NCBI GenBank assembly: GCA_016712345.1
Contig: JADJRH010000001.1
Coordinates: forward strand, 1,798,001 to 1,862,000
Direction: 5' to 3'
Length of the DNA: 64,000 nucleotides
Origin: Polyangiaceae bacterium
GTDB lineage: Bacteria; Myxococcota_A; Polyangia; Polyangiales; Polyangiaceae
Below are positions 33,404-41,800 of the stretch, piece after piece. Below the pieces are notes generated by a model. The model was not told the DNA's origin. It searched no databases and saw only the letters and a list, made by a program, of their open reading frames with translations. Each line of letters opens with the position of its first letter. Within the stretch, counting starts at the first letter, position 1. A program made the position numbers and the translations under genes.

Positions 33404-35704
33404 TTAGCGATCTTTCGGAACCACGCGGATCATGGTCGACCCGCTCAGCTCAATAGTCACCGGCCGGCCTTGTCGGAATTGATTGCCGTCGATCTTTTTC
33501 CACTCTGTAAGTGGAAAGACGGTTAAGTCGAGTTTAACCTTACGAGACGAGGTTTCGCCATCGACCAGAATTCCAACTTGCCCTTGTCTGAAGAAGGCAA
33601 TGCGGCCGCCCACGGCTCGTCGCGGAGCTTCCGCCGGTTTAGGCGCAGGTTCGGCGGCAGGCGCCCTGTCAGCGCGAACGCCGTGCGGTGAAGTGACGGA
33701 TCCGGTGTGAGCGTTCTCTGGGAGTTTTGGAATGAAGCTTTGGACAAATGGATCGGGCCTACCCATAACCGCCGCCGGCGTGGGTAGAACGGGGCGGTGT
33801 TTGTACTCGTTCGGCTCAATAGTCATGTACCTCGTTTCGCGTGCGTCAGGACGCTCTTCCCAATTGAGAAGCGTACACAACGCGTCAAGCCGTGGAATGC
33901 TCCAGAATCCCCTCACCTTGGGTGATTCTACGGTGCCGTTGTAGTGGTCCTCGATCTCTTTTTGAAAGAGATTTTTTGCCTCCTCGGCCTGCGCCGCGCT
34001 TTCTTTTGCACCAAGAAGGCCCGTTTCGCTGAGCGATCTGTAGCGCTGCGTGGGATTCACCAAGTGCAGCGTTGGTCGAACATGAATCGAACCCATTCCG
34101 AGAGGTTTACCCATTCCAAAGCGGTGGCGTAAACCTTCGGGTAGATCCAACGCCGTAAGCAGGGCCCCGAGTTCAAGTTTGGTCAGATTTTCAAACCGAA
34201 CCTTACCCTTGAACGTGACCCCGCGGCGGACCGGTCGAATGACCGTTCGTTGGGTGTCGTTCTCCCCAGGCTCTCTTTTGTCCAATCCGTATTCATTTTG
34301 AGGGGGTTCACCCCGATGCCAGTAGAGCTTGTGCCCGCGAATGACTGTTTCATTGCGCGACGAATAATAGGTTTTTAGCTTGGCTTTTTGAGTTCTCACA
34401 TCTCCCGAAACATCGGACTGAACCAGGTAGTGTTGGTAAGAAGTGGGTTTGGGGGTGGAGAGGATCGCCGGGGTTCGGCGACCCACATGATCATCCCAAT
34501 ACGGCTTCCCGTCGGGGGCGGAGGTAAACACCGCGTCATCAAAAAATACCCGTCCACGATGGGCACCGGCATCCGCCCCGTCCTTGCGGTCACCGGGGTT
34601 CACGCTTCCAAACATGGCCTCTGCCAGGTCCAACCCCTCGCGACGGACAATTTCATCCGGTACAAAATCGGCGGGGCTCCGGGGGTAAGGGATGCGAAAG
34701 AACAGATTGGGGCCCAAAAAAGCGATCCGTCCGCCCTCGTACAAGTAAAAACACGGTTGACCTACTGTCACCTTTCGATATGGAATGCCACGTTGAAGTT
34801 CGCGGTCTTCCTCAAAAGCGGCCCATACTTCTCGAGGGATGGGGATAGGTTGTTGCTTATTGTCGGGCGCGTACACCACGGTGTGCATCTTCTTTGTGCC
34901 CATTGGCCCAGAGCAAACCAACCGTCCTCGCACAAGACCTTGGCCCGGTTGTTTGGAGATGGTGTTGGTCTTCGCGTAATAAAGACTCACTGGCCGGGTT
35001 TCATGGAGTGCCGCTGAAGCGGGTTGTACAAACACCGGATCCTCTACCACCTGATTGTCTTTGGCGAAGATCCCCGCCGCTCGAACCAGAGAGAAGTCTA
35101 CCCGAACGAACGTGACGCCGTGGTGTTGTTCTGCTGGGCGGATGTACACAACCTGACCGCTTCTCTCAATGTACCCCGCCAGAACATTGGGCCCCGGATA
35201 GTCAAACTGCTTCGACTGACGCTCCCGGAGAAAACGCTTTTGATACTGCTTGCCTGCCGGGGTTTGTGGGTCTGCCACAAATCGGTGAACCAACTTCTTG
35301 TCGAGCAGACGGGTAGCCTTTTCATCCGGGCCACGGCGTGTGATTCGGCTATACGAAAGGATCTCGACGAGCGACCGAATCATCCCTCGCAAACTTGACC
35401 CGGGCAGCACCGGTTGAGAAGGATCCCCGTGGTGGTAGTGTTCTTGCCTGGGAGCACTTTTCTTAACGTCAATGTTTTCTTGATCAGGTGGGTACGCAGC
35501 CCGAGTATAGGTGGCTGTTTCGGTGGTAATGTCGAGTTCGAGCCAACCATGAAAACGGCTTTGATCGAGCCAACTGTGACCCTCAAATGGTTTGGCTTCC
35601 AGCTTGGGTAGAAACAGCGCTTCCGGCAGCGGCACAAAGTTGTAAGGCGCTTTGGCCCGTTGGCGCGAGTCGGCGGGGCTTTGGTGTTGAGGCCACTTGG
35701 TCAC
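33404..35704 (-). CDS. TIGR03986-type CRISPR RAMP protein (possible Cas7-insertion subunit)
   Basis: 766 residues from GTG 35704, overlapping the csx19 stop (GTGA). The RAMP signature PVLPGSSLRGMIRSLVEILSYSR is near residue 100, preceded by a His/Asp-rich loop. Further on, VTFKGKVRFENLTKLELGALL and GLRHRFGMGKPLGMG show a second RAMP-like glycine-rich loop. The size and spacing suit a Cas7-type subunit with large insertions. The last ~70 residues (GGRIAFFRQGQVGILVDG...) look like a small beta-barrel (S1/cold-shock-like). By family and place it is part of the crRNA-bound type III effector complex. Confidence 0.8.
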   Translation of the reverse strand: MTKWPQHQSPADSRQRAKAPYNFVPLPEALFLPKLEAKPFEGHSWLDQSRFHGWLELDITTETATYTRAAYPPDQENIDVKKSAPRQEHYHHGDPSQPVLPGSSLRGMIRSLVEILSYSRITRRGPDEKATRLLDKKLVHRFVADPQTPAGKQYQKRFLRERQSKQFDYPGPNVLAGYIERSGQVVYIRPAEQHHGVTFVRVDFSLVRAAGIFAKDNQVVEDPVFVQPASAALHETRPVSLYYAKTNTISKQPGQGLVRGRLVCSGPMGTKKMHTVVYAPDNKQQPIPIPREVWAAFEEDRELQRGIPYRKVTVGQPCFYLYEGGRIAFLGPNLFFRIPYPRSPADFVPDEIVRREGLDLAEAMFGSVNPGDRKDGADAGAHRGRVFFDDAVFTSAPDGKPYWDDHVGRRTPAILSTPKPTSYQHYLVQSDVSGDVRTQKAKLKTYYSSRNETVIRGHKLYWHRGEPPQNEYGLDKREPGENDTQRTVIRPVRRGVTFKGKVRFENLTKLELGALLTALDLPEGLRHRFGMGKPLGMGSIHVRPTLHLVNPTQRYRSLSETGLLGAKESAAQAEEAKNLFQKEIEDHYNGTVESPKVRGFWSIPRLDALCTLLNWEERPDARETRYMTIEPNEYKHRPVLPTPAAVMGRPDPFVQSFIPKLPENAHTGSVTSPHGVRADRAPAAEPAPKPAEAPRRAVGGRIAFFRQGQVGILVDGETSSRKVKLDLTVFPLTEWKKIDGNQFRQGRPVTIELSGSTMIRVVPKDR

Positions 35705-36318
35705 GGGTCACCTGTTCGTGTGGTAAGGTCCAACAAGCGGTGTTCGGCCATGCGGAGTAGGCCATTTTCAAGGCGCTCAAAGTAGTGGCGCACGCTTAGA
35801 TGGGTAGGTAGCCTCCCGTCCACGAGAGGTGGAGTATGGAGCTGTCCACCACGGCCGCGAAGAATGCCAAACGGATTGGACTCCGCGTCGGGAAATGAAC
35901 CCACGTTGCTGCTTTCCGCTTGCAACAATGCGTACTCCATCTGCTGAGTTGCATAAAATTCGGCAGGTTCACCGTTGGGATAGGTTTTTTCGCGCACAAG
36001 AACGCCTGTGATCTCACCTCCATCTCGAAAACACCGCAGCTCCGCACCGTGATTGAAAATGCGCAAATCAAGAAGCGTTTCTCCGCGAAGCGGCGTTGCG
36101 TCGGCTACATTGAAATCGACAGCCATCCTGATGGTCCCGTCAACAATCGTTCCCCACAGAACGCCATCGTCGGCGTGCCCAACTATCCAACCGGTTTTTT
36201 CTCTCCAGCCCTCGGCTAACGCTTGTCGAATTTCACCCTTGAGCGGCACGACGGTCGTTACAAGTGAAACGTTGACGCGCATGATTTCCGAGGGCTCCAT
36301 TGTTGTAGGTTGTTTCAT
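35701..36318 (-). CDS. csx19: Csx19-like type III-D subunit (TIGR03984 family)
   Basis: 205 residues. The region VGHADDGVLWGTIVDGTIRM followed by LLDLRIFNHGAELRCFRDG fits the Csx19 pattern (VLWG..., LxLRLF...AELRxxRD). Csx19 is a small accessory subunit found only with III-D effector complexes. It overlaps the upstream tandem-RAMP gene (ATGA) and the downstream RAMP gene (GTGA), so it is fully embedded in the operon. The assignment rests on pattern and position rather than a strong catalytic motif. Confidence 0.75.
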   Translation of the reverse strand: MKQPTTMEPSEIMRVNVSLVTTVVPLKGEIRQALAEGWREKTGWIVGHADDGVLWGTIVDGTIRMAVDFNVADATPLRGETLLDLRIFNHGAELRCFRDGGEITGVLVREKTYPNGEPAEFYATQQMEYALLQAESSNVGSFPDAESNPFGILRGRGGQLHTPPLVDGRLPTHLSVRHYFERLENGLLRMAEHRLLDLTTRTGDP

Positions 36319-37847
36319 TGGCCACTCAACTCGTTGTGAAGCGCCTCAAAGTCAGCGTCAAAGGCGGCCGAGGGTGAAACGCGGATCGTCCCATTCTTCT
36401 CGACGTGGAGCCTGGTCTCTGGAAAACGTGTTTGAATGTACGAATTGGGCGCGACTTCGAATCGGCCTCTCCCCACTCCTGACTCCCCTCCAACAGCGAG
36501 GTCACCGGTGGCGAGATCGCGAAGCGCCAAGAGAAGGAGAGCACGTTCCGCGTTCGAGCCAGGTGCAACCTTCCCTTTGTCACCTTTGGGAAGGTCAAGA
36601 TTCACTCGAACTTCTACCCGGCTTTTATAAACCGGTTCTTCCGTGAACAAAAATCCGTCCAATGCGCCGCCCGTCCACGGGTCAATTCGAACGCGGGTAT
36701 GGCGGAGGGGTTTGGCGTCTTCCAGTTCACTCTCAAAAACGCGTACGCGCGATGCGTTCTCCTGGCTACCAAACATACGTTCAACAAAGGTTTCGGCCTT
36801 CGTTTTGGAAACGTTCTTACCAGTTCCTCTTGTACCCTTCCGGTCAGCCTCTTGCTCACACTTCAAACCCGCCAAGGTATTCGCAATGCGAAGGCATCTG
36901 TGGCGCAGGACTCCGGCCAGCGACGTTCCGGGGAGCACAGGCGTAAGGCTCCGTTTGTTGCGCGCGTGAAGGCGCGCTAGGTGCACGGCATCGGGGCTGC
37001 CGGGAGCAAAACCTCCCGATCGGACAAGCAACGACCCTGTAGACACCAGTGAAAGTGTCACTTCAAAACAATTATCGTTGCCGCGATCGATGTCCGACGC
37101 AGGTGTACATTTCCAAGCGGCTGCCAATTGGACCGCGCTTGGGTAGCTTGTGCAACTGTCGGTAGCCCCGGCACTCAGACCCGCGCTTTCTTGGTCGGAC
37201 AATCCCCGAGCGAGCCACGCCAACATTCCTTCACGCGCGGCGGTTGTGTACTCAACGACGTTCCAACGGTAACCCGCCTCATTCAGTACAACTTTCGCTT
37301 GTCCAAACCCACGCCGTGAGCGCGCGCCGAGTGGGATCTTTCCTTGTTCGAGAGCGAGAAGAAGCTCGCAAAAAAGGCTCAACATGGGATGGGGACTCTT
37401 CTCAGGCACAACCAACTCAAATCGGAGTAGGAAGCGCGTCCCCGCGGGTAGAAGTTCGACGTCGTACTTTTTTCCGTCTTCGGCAGTTCCCGTGGATGGG
37501 TCGATTTTTACCCCGTCGCGCAGCTCCGTGGGAATGGTTCCCGTGGCGTGAATGCGCGCGTCCTCAACAATCAAGTGCGCCTGGTCCCCCTCTCCCTGGG
37601 CCCACCGAGCGCCGAAAAGAGCTTCGTCCGCTTGCGCGCTTGCCATGTGTGAACCAGCGGACCGGAGTAAACCGGTAAGCGTTGTTCCTGGGAGGTAAGG
37701 TTGACCCGACGCATCTCGCACAAGGGGTTTCTCGGAGGTTGCATCGGCATCAGTACCACCCAGATGGCATGGGGAAGTAAGTTCTAACACTCCCTCCAAA
37801 CAGATGCGCCGATCGACATCGCGCAAGGCTTTAAAACGCGCGCTCAT
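36315..37847 (-). CDS. Tandem Csm3/Cas7-type RAMP protein (Cas7-2x-like)
   Basis: ATG 37847 (MSARFKAL) overlaps the csx10 stop by four bases, so it is preferred to the upstream in-frame start at 37928. The 510-residue product has two Cas7/Csm3-like domains. Domain 1 shows TSPCHLGGTDADATSEKPL, PYLPGTTLTGLLRS and IPLGARSRRGFGQ. Domain 2 shows GSLLVRSGG, TPVLPGTSLAGVLRHR, HTRVRIDPWTGGA and GGESGVGRGRF. Each has the loop-helix and the Gly-rich loop of RAMPs. Such fused backbone subunits are known in III-D variants and foreshadow the III-E single-chain effectors. The first domain keeps Asp residues in the loop that cuts target RNA in Csm3; in the second this loop is less clear. Confidence 0.85.
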   Translation of the reverse strand: MSARFKALRDVDRRICLEGVLELTSPCHLGGTDADATSEKPLVRDASGQPYLPGTTLTGLLRSAGSHMASAQADEALFGARWAQGEGDQAHLIVEDARIHATGTIPTELRDGVKIDPSTGTAEDGKKYDVELLPAGTRFLLRFELVVPEKSPHPMLSLFCELLLALEQGKIPLGARSRRGFGQAKVVLNEAGYRWNVVEYTTAAREGMLAWLARGLSDQESAGLSAGATDSCTSYPSAVQLAAAWKCTPASDIDRGNDNCFEVTLSLVSTGSLLVRSGGFAPGSPDAVHLARLHARNKRSLTPVLPGTSLAGVLRHRCLRIANTLAGLKCEQEADRKGTRGTGKNVSKTKAETFVERMFGSQENASRVRVFESELEDAKPLRHTRVRIDPWTGGALDGFLFTEEPVYKSRVEVRVNLDLPKGDKGKVAPGSNAERALLLLALRDLATGDLAVGGESGVGRGRFEVAPNSYIQTRFPETRLHVEKNGTIRVSPSAAFDADFEALHNELSGQ

Positions 37848-40255
37848 TCGGACCTCGCTTTGGAGGATTCTGCCGTACTTCGGGGCTGTTTTTGGGACAC
37901 TTGAGCCCGCCGCCGCAACTCTTCGCAATACGTGTCAATCCACAGTCGAGTGAGGAGTTCACGTTCACTTTCCAGCACCGTCAGCTTCACCCCGACCAGG
38001 GGTGGGTGTACACCAATGGAGAGCATCTGTTGCCAGTTCTCGAATGACGTTTCATCACTCAGAAGCCGCATCAGCCAATCGGCCAGGGTTTGACTATTGT
38101 CCAACCAAACCGACTGAAGCACTTTACGAGCCGTTTTTGCGTTGACCAAATCGTTCACAAAGTCCCGCATTTGGGCGATTGTCGTGGCGGCCCGAATACC
38201 TGATCGTAACCGAGCAGTCAGGGAAGGAGAGGGCGCACCCGACATGGCTTCGGAGCGCCGAATGGCATGCTGGATAACAGCTCGCCTAGCGCTATTAAGC
38301 AGCAGTCGAGACTCCACAAGTCTCAGCTCATGGGAAGGTTCCGCGGCATGAAAACCTGTGGTCTGGATGGGTATAAGATGGGTGTCGGGGCCTGACACGT
38401 TGTTTGACTTGACGATTTTTTTGGCGTCGGTTTGCCAGTTGACAGCGAAGCGACCAAACCCCTCGGCTCGCCGTTCACCGATGCCCTTCCAAATGGCTTG
38501 GCTTATCACTGCCGCGCTGGGACGACCCCTAAAAGCAAGCACGCTGCCGGCAGTGACTGCTATTTGACGAGGTCGCGGCATACGCCATTTGGAAACGTAC
38601 CCGGACACCGGTCGAGTAGAAATGTACTTTTCAACGGGCGGTTCAGGAAGTGCAAGCACAGTTTGAAGTTCTCTTTCCAACGCCGCCGGATCGGCCTGTC
38701 CCCGATCGTTTCTACCCAGGTAGTCTGAAAGGAGAGTCACGATCGTATGTTCGTTTTCTTCTTCCGTTGGGGGGGCCTCCTGCAGGGTGTTTCCCGAGGT
38801 CATTTTCACATTTTCAACCACCGCATTGCCCCCATACATGGTTGTTCGCGACCGCCCGAGTTGAAGCGGCCCGGCTTTAAGGAGTGATTCCACCCTACGG
38901 GCGATACTCTCTGTTTCACAGAGCACGTGACCCACAAAACACTCACCCGCGGGTAGAGCAATGTAGCTGAACACCGTGCCTTTATTGTCAGTTGATCGAC
39001 CGGCTTCGGGATCCCGTTCGTTGTGGATGCGGGCTTCTCGGGAGATCTTGCGATAGGCAATTTCCAAGCTGTCGCCGTTCAGTTCGTACTTTACAAACCG
39101 ATCATTGCTCGGCGCGCTTCCCAACTGGTCGCGGTTGTCAACTTCGCCATCATTGTGTACGCCCACCAGATCAACCACGGCCGACGTGCTGTATTTTGGA
39201 ATTCGCCACGAACGCGGGGCAGGCAACAGGCGCGTCCACTGACCATCCGAAGGATATGCGTTGAGCCAACGGGTTTGACTATCTAAAAAGAGCGCTCGAA
39301 AAGTGGGGTCGACTGCCATGTCACTTTGAGTCGCGTCAGATTTTACTTGAGTTAGAAAGCGACCTGCCAGCGCTCCGAGCACGGAGCTGCCCGTCACATA
39401 AAACAACGTTTCAATGGTGCCGGGATCGGAAGGTTCTAGACCCAAGAGGACGGGAGCCGCCAGGCGCAAACGATAGGTGACCACCATTGGAGACCTTTTC
39501 TCGTCATCAGAAGTGGCAAGAGGTTCTTTAGCGGTTGGCCCTACCACCTTCGTCGCAGTATCAACCGGCGATGGGTTTTGAGTTGGGGTGAGAAAGCCAT
39601 GATTCCACAGTGGGGCGGCCCACTCTACCGTGGTGTCACTCCCGTTTTCGTTGAGAACACGAACGCGAACCTGACCCCAACCGCGGTTACGGTGTACACC
39701 TGCTCGCCTAACCGCGAGTGCCGCCGCGCTGAGCAAGGCCAGCGCATGAGGCGATGGATCTGCTAGAAATGTGATGGGATGGTAGAAGGAAATTCCAGCC
39801 CGGAGAAGCCTCGTCGAGCGAAAACTCCCCTCTTCGGGGGCACCTGTTTCAGAATTCACCTTGGTTTGGCGCCGAACCGTGGTGAGGGCATCAAGGACGT
39901 TGGCTCGCGTCCATAACAGATCGCCGGTCCTGCCGGACTGTGTGAGTACCTTTTCTACCAAATCGCTGGGTAGGTGACCGTCTCCGATGCGGAGTGTTCC
40001 AGCCTGATCATCACCGGGTTCGCCGAATAAGCGCTTGGCTTGGGCATGGAGAACACCGTCGTTGGCCGTTTCAAGAGCCTTCAGAATGAGGCCCAGTTCT
40101 TCCACAAGCAGGCCTTTGACAGTTCGGCCCCGAACCACGGGGAGGCCTGTATTGGAGTCGTGCTCGACCTCAGTATTCACGTCGCCCGAGCGGCCGGACA
40201 AACCCTTTGAAAAGCAGGTGTCCGAAACGAGTGTGACTTGGAGGAAGGCCTTCAT
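37844..40255 (-). CDS. csx10: Csx10-family RAMP protein, long form (possible Cas7-Cas5-Cas11 fusion)
   Basis: 803 residues. The N-terminus has the Csx10 features LVSDTCFSKGLSG, a DSNTGLPVVRGRTVKGLLVEE loop and HRNRGWGQVRVRV. A second RAMP-like segment follows (~265-560: RLAAPVLLGLEPS, TGSSVLGALAGRF, LPAGECFVGHVLCE, QLGRSRTTMYG). The last ~170 residues (LLLNSARRAVIQHAIRRSEA ... WQQMLSIGVHPP) are purely helical, like the small Cas11 subunit, and no separate cas11 gene exists here. Known III-D variants fuse Cas7, Cas5 and Cas11 in one chain, which this layout would match. It overlaps the cas10 stop (ATGA). The fusion reading is inference; Csx10 membership is firm. Confidence 0.82.
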   Translation of the reverse strand: MKAFLQVTLVSDTCFSKGLSGRSGDVNTEVEHDSNTGLPVVRGRTVKGLLVEELGLILKALETANDGVLHAQAKRLFGEPGDDQAGTLRIGDGHLPSDLVEKVLTQSGRTGDLLWTRANVLDALTTVRRQTKVNSETGAPEEGSFRSTRLLRAGISFYHPITFLADPSPHALALLSAAALAVRRAGVHRNRGWGQVRVRVLNENGSDTTVEWAAPLWNHGFLTPTQNPSPVDTATKVVGPTAKEPLATSDDEKRSPMVVTYRLRLAAPVLLGLEPSDPGTIETLFYVTGSSVLGALAGRFLTQVKSDATQSDMAVDPTFRALFLDSQTRWLNAYPSDGQWTRLLPAPRSWRIPKYSTSAVVDLVGVHNDGEVDNRDQLGSAPSNDRFVKYELNGDSLEIAYRKISREARIHNERDPEAGRSTDNKGTVFSYIALPAGECFVGHVLCETESIARRVESLLKAGPLQLGRSRTTMYGGNAVVENVKMTSGNTLQEAPPTEEENEHTIVTLLSDYLGRNDRGQADPAALERELQTVLALPEPPVEKYISTRPVSGYVSKWRMPRPRQIAVTAGSVLAFRGRPSAAVISQAIWKGIGERRAEGFGRFAVNWQTDAKKIVKSNNVSGPDTHLIPIQTTGFHAAEPSHELRLVESRLLLNSARRAVIQHAIRRSEAMSGAPSPSLTARLRSGIRAATTIAQMRDFVNDLVNAKTARKVLQSVWLDNSQTLADWLMRLLSDETSFENWQQMLSIGVHPPLVGVKLTVLESERELLTRLWIDTYCEELRRRAQVSQKQPRSTAESSKARSE

Positions 40256-41796
40256 GATGCGTTCCCTCTGTCCAATGGGAAAGTTACCATGTCGAGGAGT
40301 TCTATCGCGTCCAAGTACGGCGTTTCAGATCCGCAGAAACCCGTCATTTGAAGCGCCGAAATATCACCGACGGGAAGAGTCTTGTTGAATCTATCCTTCC
40401 ACCGAATCAACGTTGAGCGCGCGACCTCCGACCCTCCGCGCAACGCAGGTGCGAGGGAGTGCAATTGCGCTCGAAATTCTTCCCATTCCTTGTTTGTTTG
40501 AAATGCACCCAGAATATCATTTCGAAACACCTTCCAGGACCGGTGAGGCAACGTCCTGGGCGGATCACCGCAAACGAGATACGGCCGAGCATGCAGACGC
40601 TCATGAGAGGCGCTCGCCACGTCCTGCTTGCGGCGTTGGTCTAAGGACAAAATGGCTCCACCAGCGGCAATCTCATAGTCAAGCGCCGAGGCATTCGTCG
40701 GAGGGTTTTCGTGGAGCCATTTTTTGGCGTTCTTGCATAGAGCCTCGGCGAGTTTGTACGCTTGATAAAAGGGGTAATGGCTCTTAACAAGCGCCACCCC
40801 GACGCACGCATGGTAGTCAGATCCCAGCAAACCGGTGGTAGCCTTTCGCCACTCCAAGATCAGTTGAGCCCCGAGATCCAGCGCGAGTCGACCGTCACAA
40901 ACCAGACTGATATCGTCGCCGCCAAAAAGGAGGGGTCGCACAGGGAAGTGGAACTCACCGGGACTGTTTGGAACGGGCGAAAGGTGAAAGCCGCCCTTTT
41001 GGGGATCTATAATTGCGTTGAGATTTTTTTCTACCCACTGCAGCGCGCCCTTGAGTGCGGCCCGTCCTGCCTCACCAATCTTGTTGGACCACTCTTTGAG
41101 GGCCTTTCCACCATCAGGTTTTTGACCGGCTTCTTCGGCCCGCTTTCCTATTTGATTGCCGTCGAAGTGAATGACCCCGACGAAGCTGTTTTCTCCTCGG
41201 GTTCGGCCCAAAGAATCAAGATCTCTGGGGTACACCAGCGGCGACGGGTCGTGAATGTTTTTTATCGCGTCTTCCGCCTTGTCAACGGCCTCCAGCTTGG
41301 CGCGAACCGACGGACCTACCCACCGAGGGCGATAGTTTTTGTTACTGTCACGTGTATACCAATCAATGGCACTCTCGCCGGTGGAAGCACATTGGGCAGT
41401 TACCCCAACACCGTCAAACGAGGCGTCCGGTTTTCGGCCTACCTTTTCGCGATCCAATAGGTGATACGCCTGTTTCAGCGCTGCGGGAAACGCGGCGTTT
41501 TCACCGTCCCATTTGGCGTGGGCGCACGCGACCGAAAGCCCCGGAGCACACTTGTGCAGCTTGGTGCTCAGGTGGGTGGCAATTCTCTTTGCAACCTCTT
41601 CGCTGGAGCAATGAAGCAAGGCGTTGCCTCCCCCCGCCCATTGAAAGCTTCCCGCTTCTTCGAGGTCGGCGATGTCGCGCAACCAAACCCCTAGACATGT
41701 GCCTGTCAGGTAAGACGCGCCGATATTCTCCGGCAGCCGATTGCTCCCAAAGATATATCGCTGAATGCCAGTCAGGTCGTATAAAGAGAGAATCAT
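40252..41796 (-). CDS. cas10: Cas10, without HD domain, GGDD cyclase motif intact
   Basis: ATG 41796 (MILSLYDLTGIQRYIF) lies four bases after the CARF-nuclease stop and matches the usual start of the Cas10 palm region; a longer frame from 41853 only overlaps the previous gene. 514 residues. Palm 1 opens GIQRYIFGSNRLPENIGASYL. The cyclase motif FGGDDISLV has GGDD at 292-295. The N-terminal HD nuclease found in many Cas10 proteins is absent. Expected role: large subunit of the type III complex that makes cyclic oligoadenylates when target RNA is bound, but with no ssDNA cutting of its own. The adjoining CARF nuclease is the likely receiver. It overlaps csx10 (ATGA). Confidence 0.92.
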   Translation of the reverse strand: MILSLYDLTGIQRYIFGSNRLPENIGASYLTGTCLGVWLRDIADLEEAGSFQWAGGGNALLHCSSEEVAKRIATHLSTKLHKCAPGLSVACAHAKWDGENAAFPAALKQAYHLLDREKVGRKPDASFDGVGVTAQCASTGESAIDWYTRDSNKNYRPRWVGPSVRAKLEAVDKAEDAIKNIHDPSPLVYPRDLDSLGRTRGENSFVGVIHFDGNQIGKRAEEAGQKPDGGKALKEWSNKIGEAGRAALKGALQWVEKNLNAIIDPQKGGFHLSPVPNSPGEFHFPVRPLLFGGDDISLVCDGRLALDLGAQLILEWRKATTGLLGSDYHACVGVALVKSHYPFYQAYKLAEALCKNAKKWLHENPPTNASALDYEIAAGGAILSLDQRRKQDVASASHERLHARPYLVCGDPPRTLPHRSWKVFRNDILGAFQTNKEWEEFRAQLHSLAPALRGGSEVARSTLIRWKDRFNKTLPVGDISALQMTGFCGSETPYLDAIELLDMVTFPLDRGNAS

Positions 41797-41800
41797 ACAG

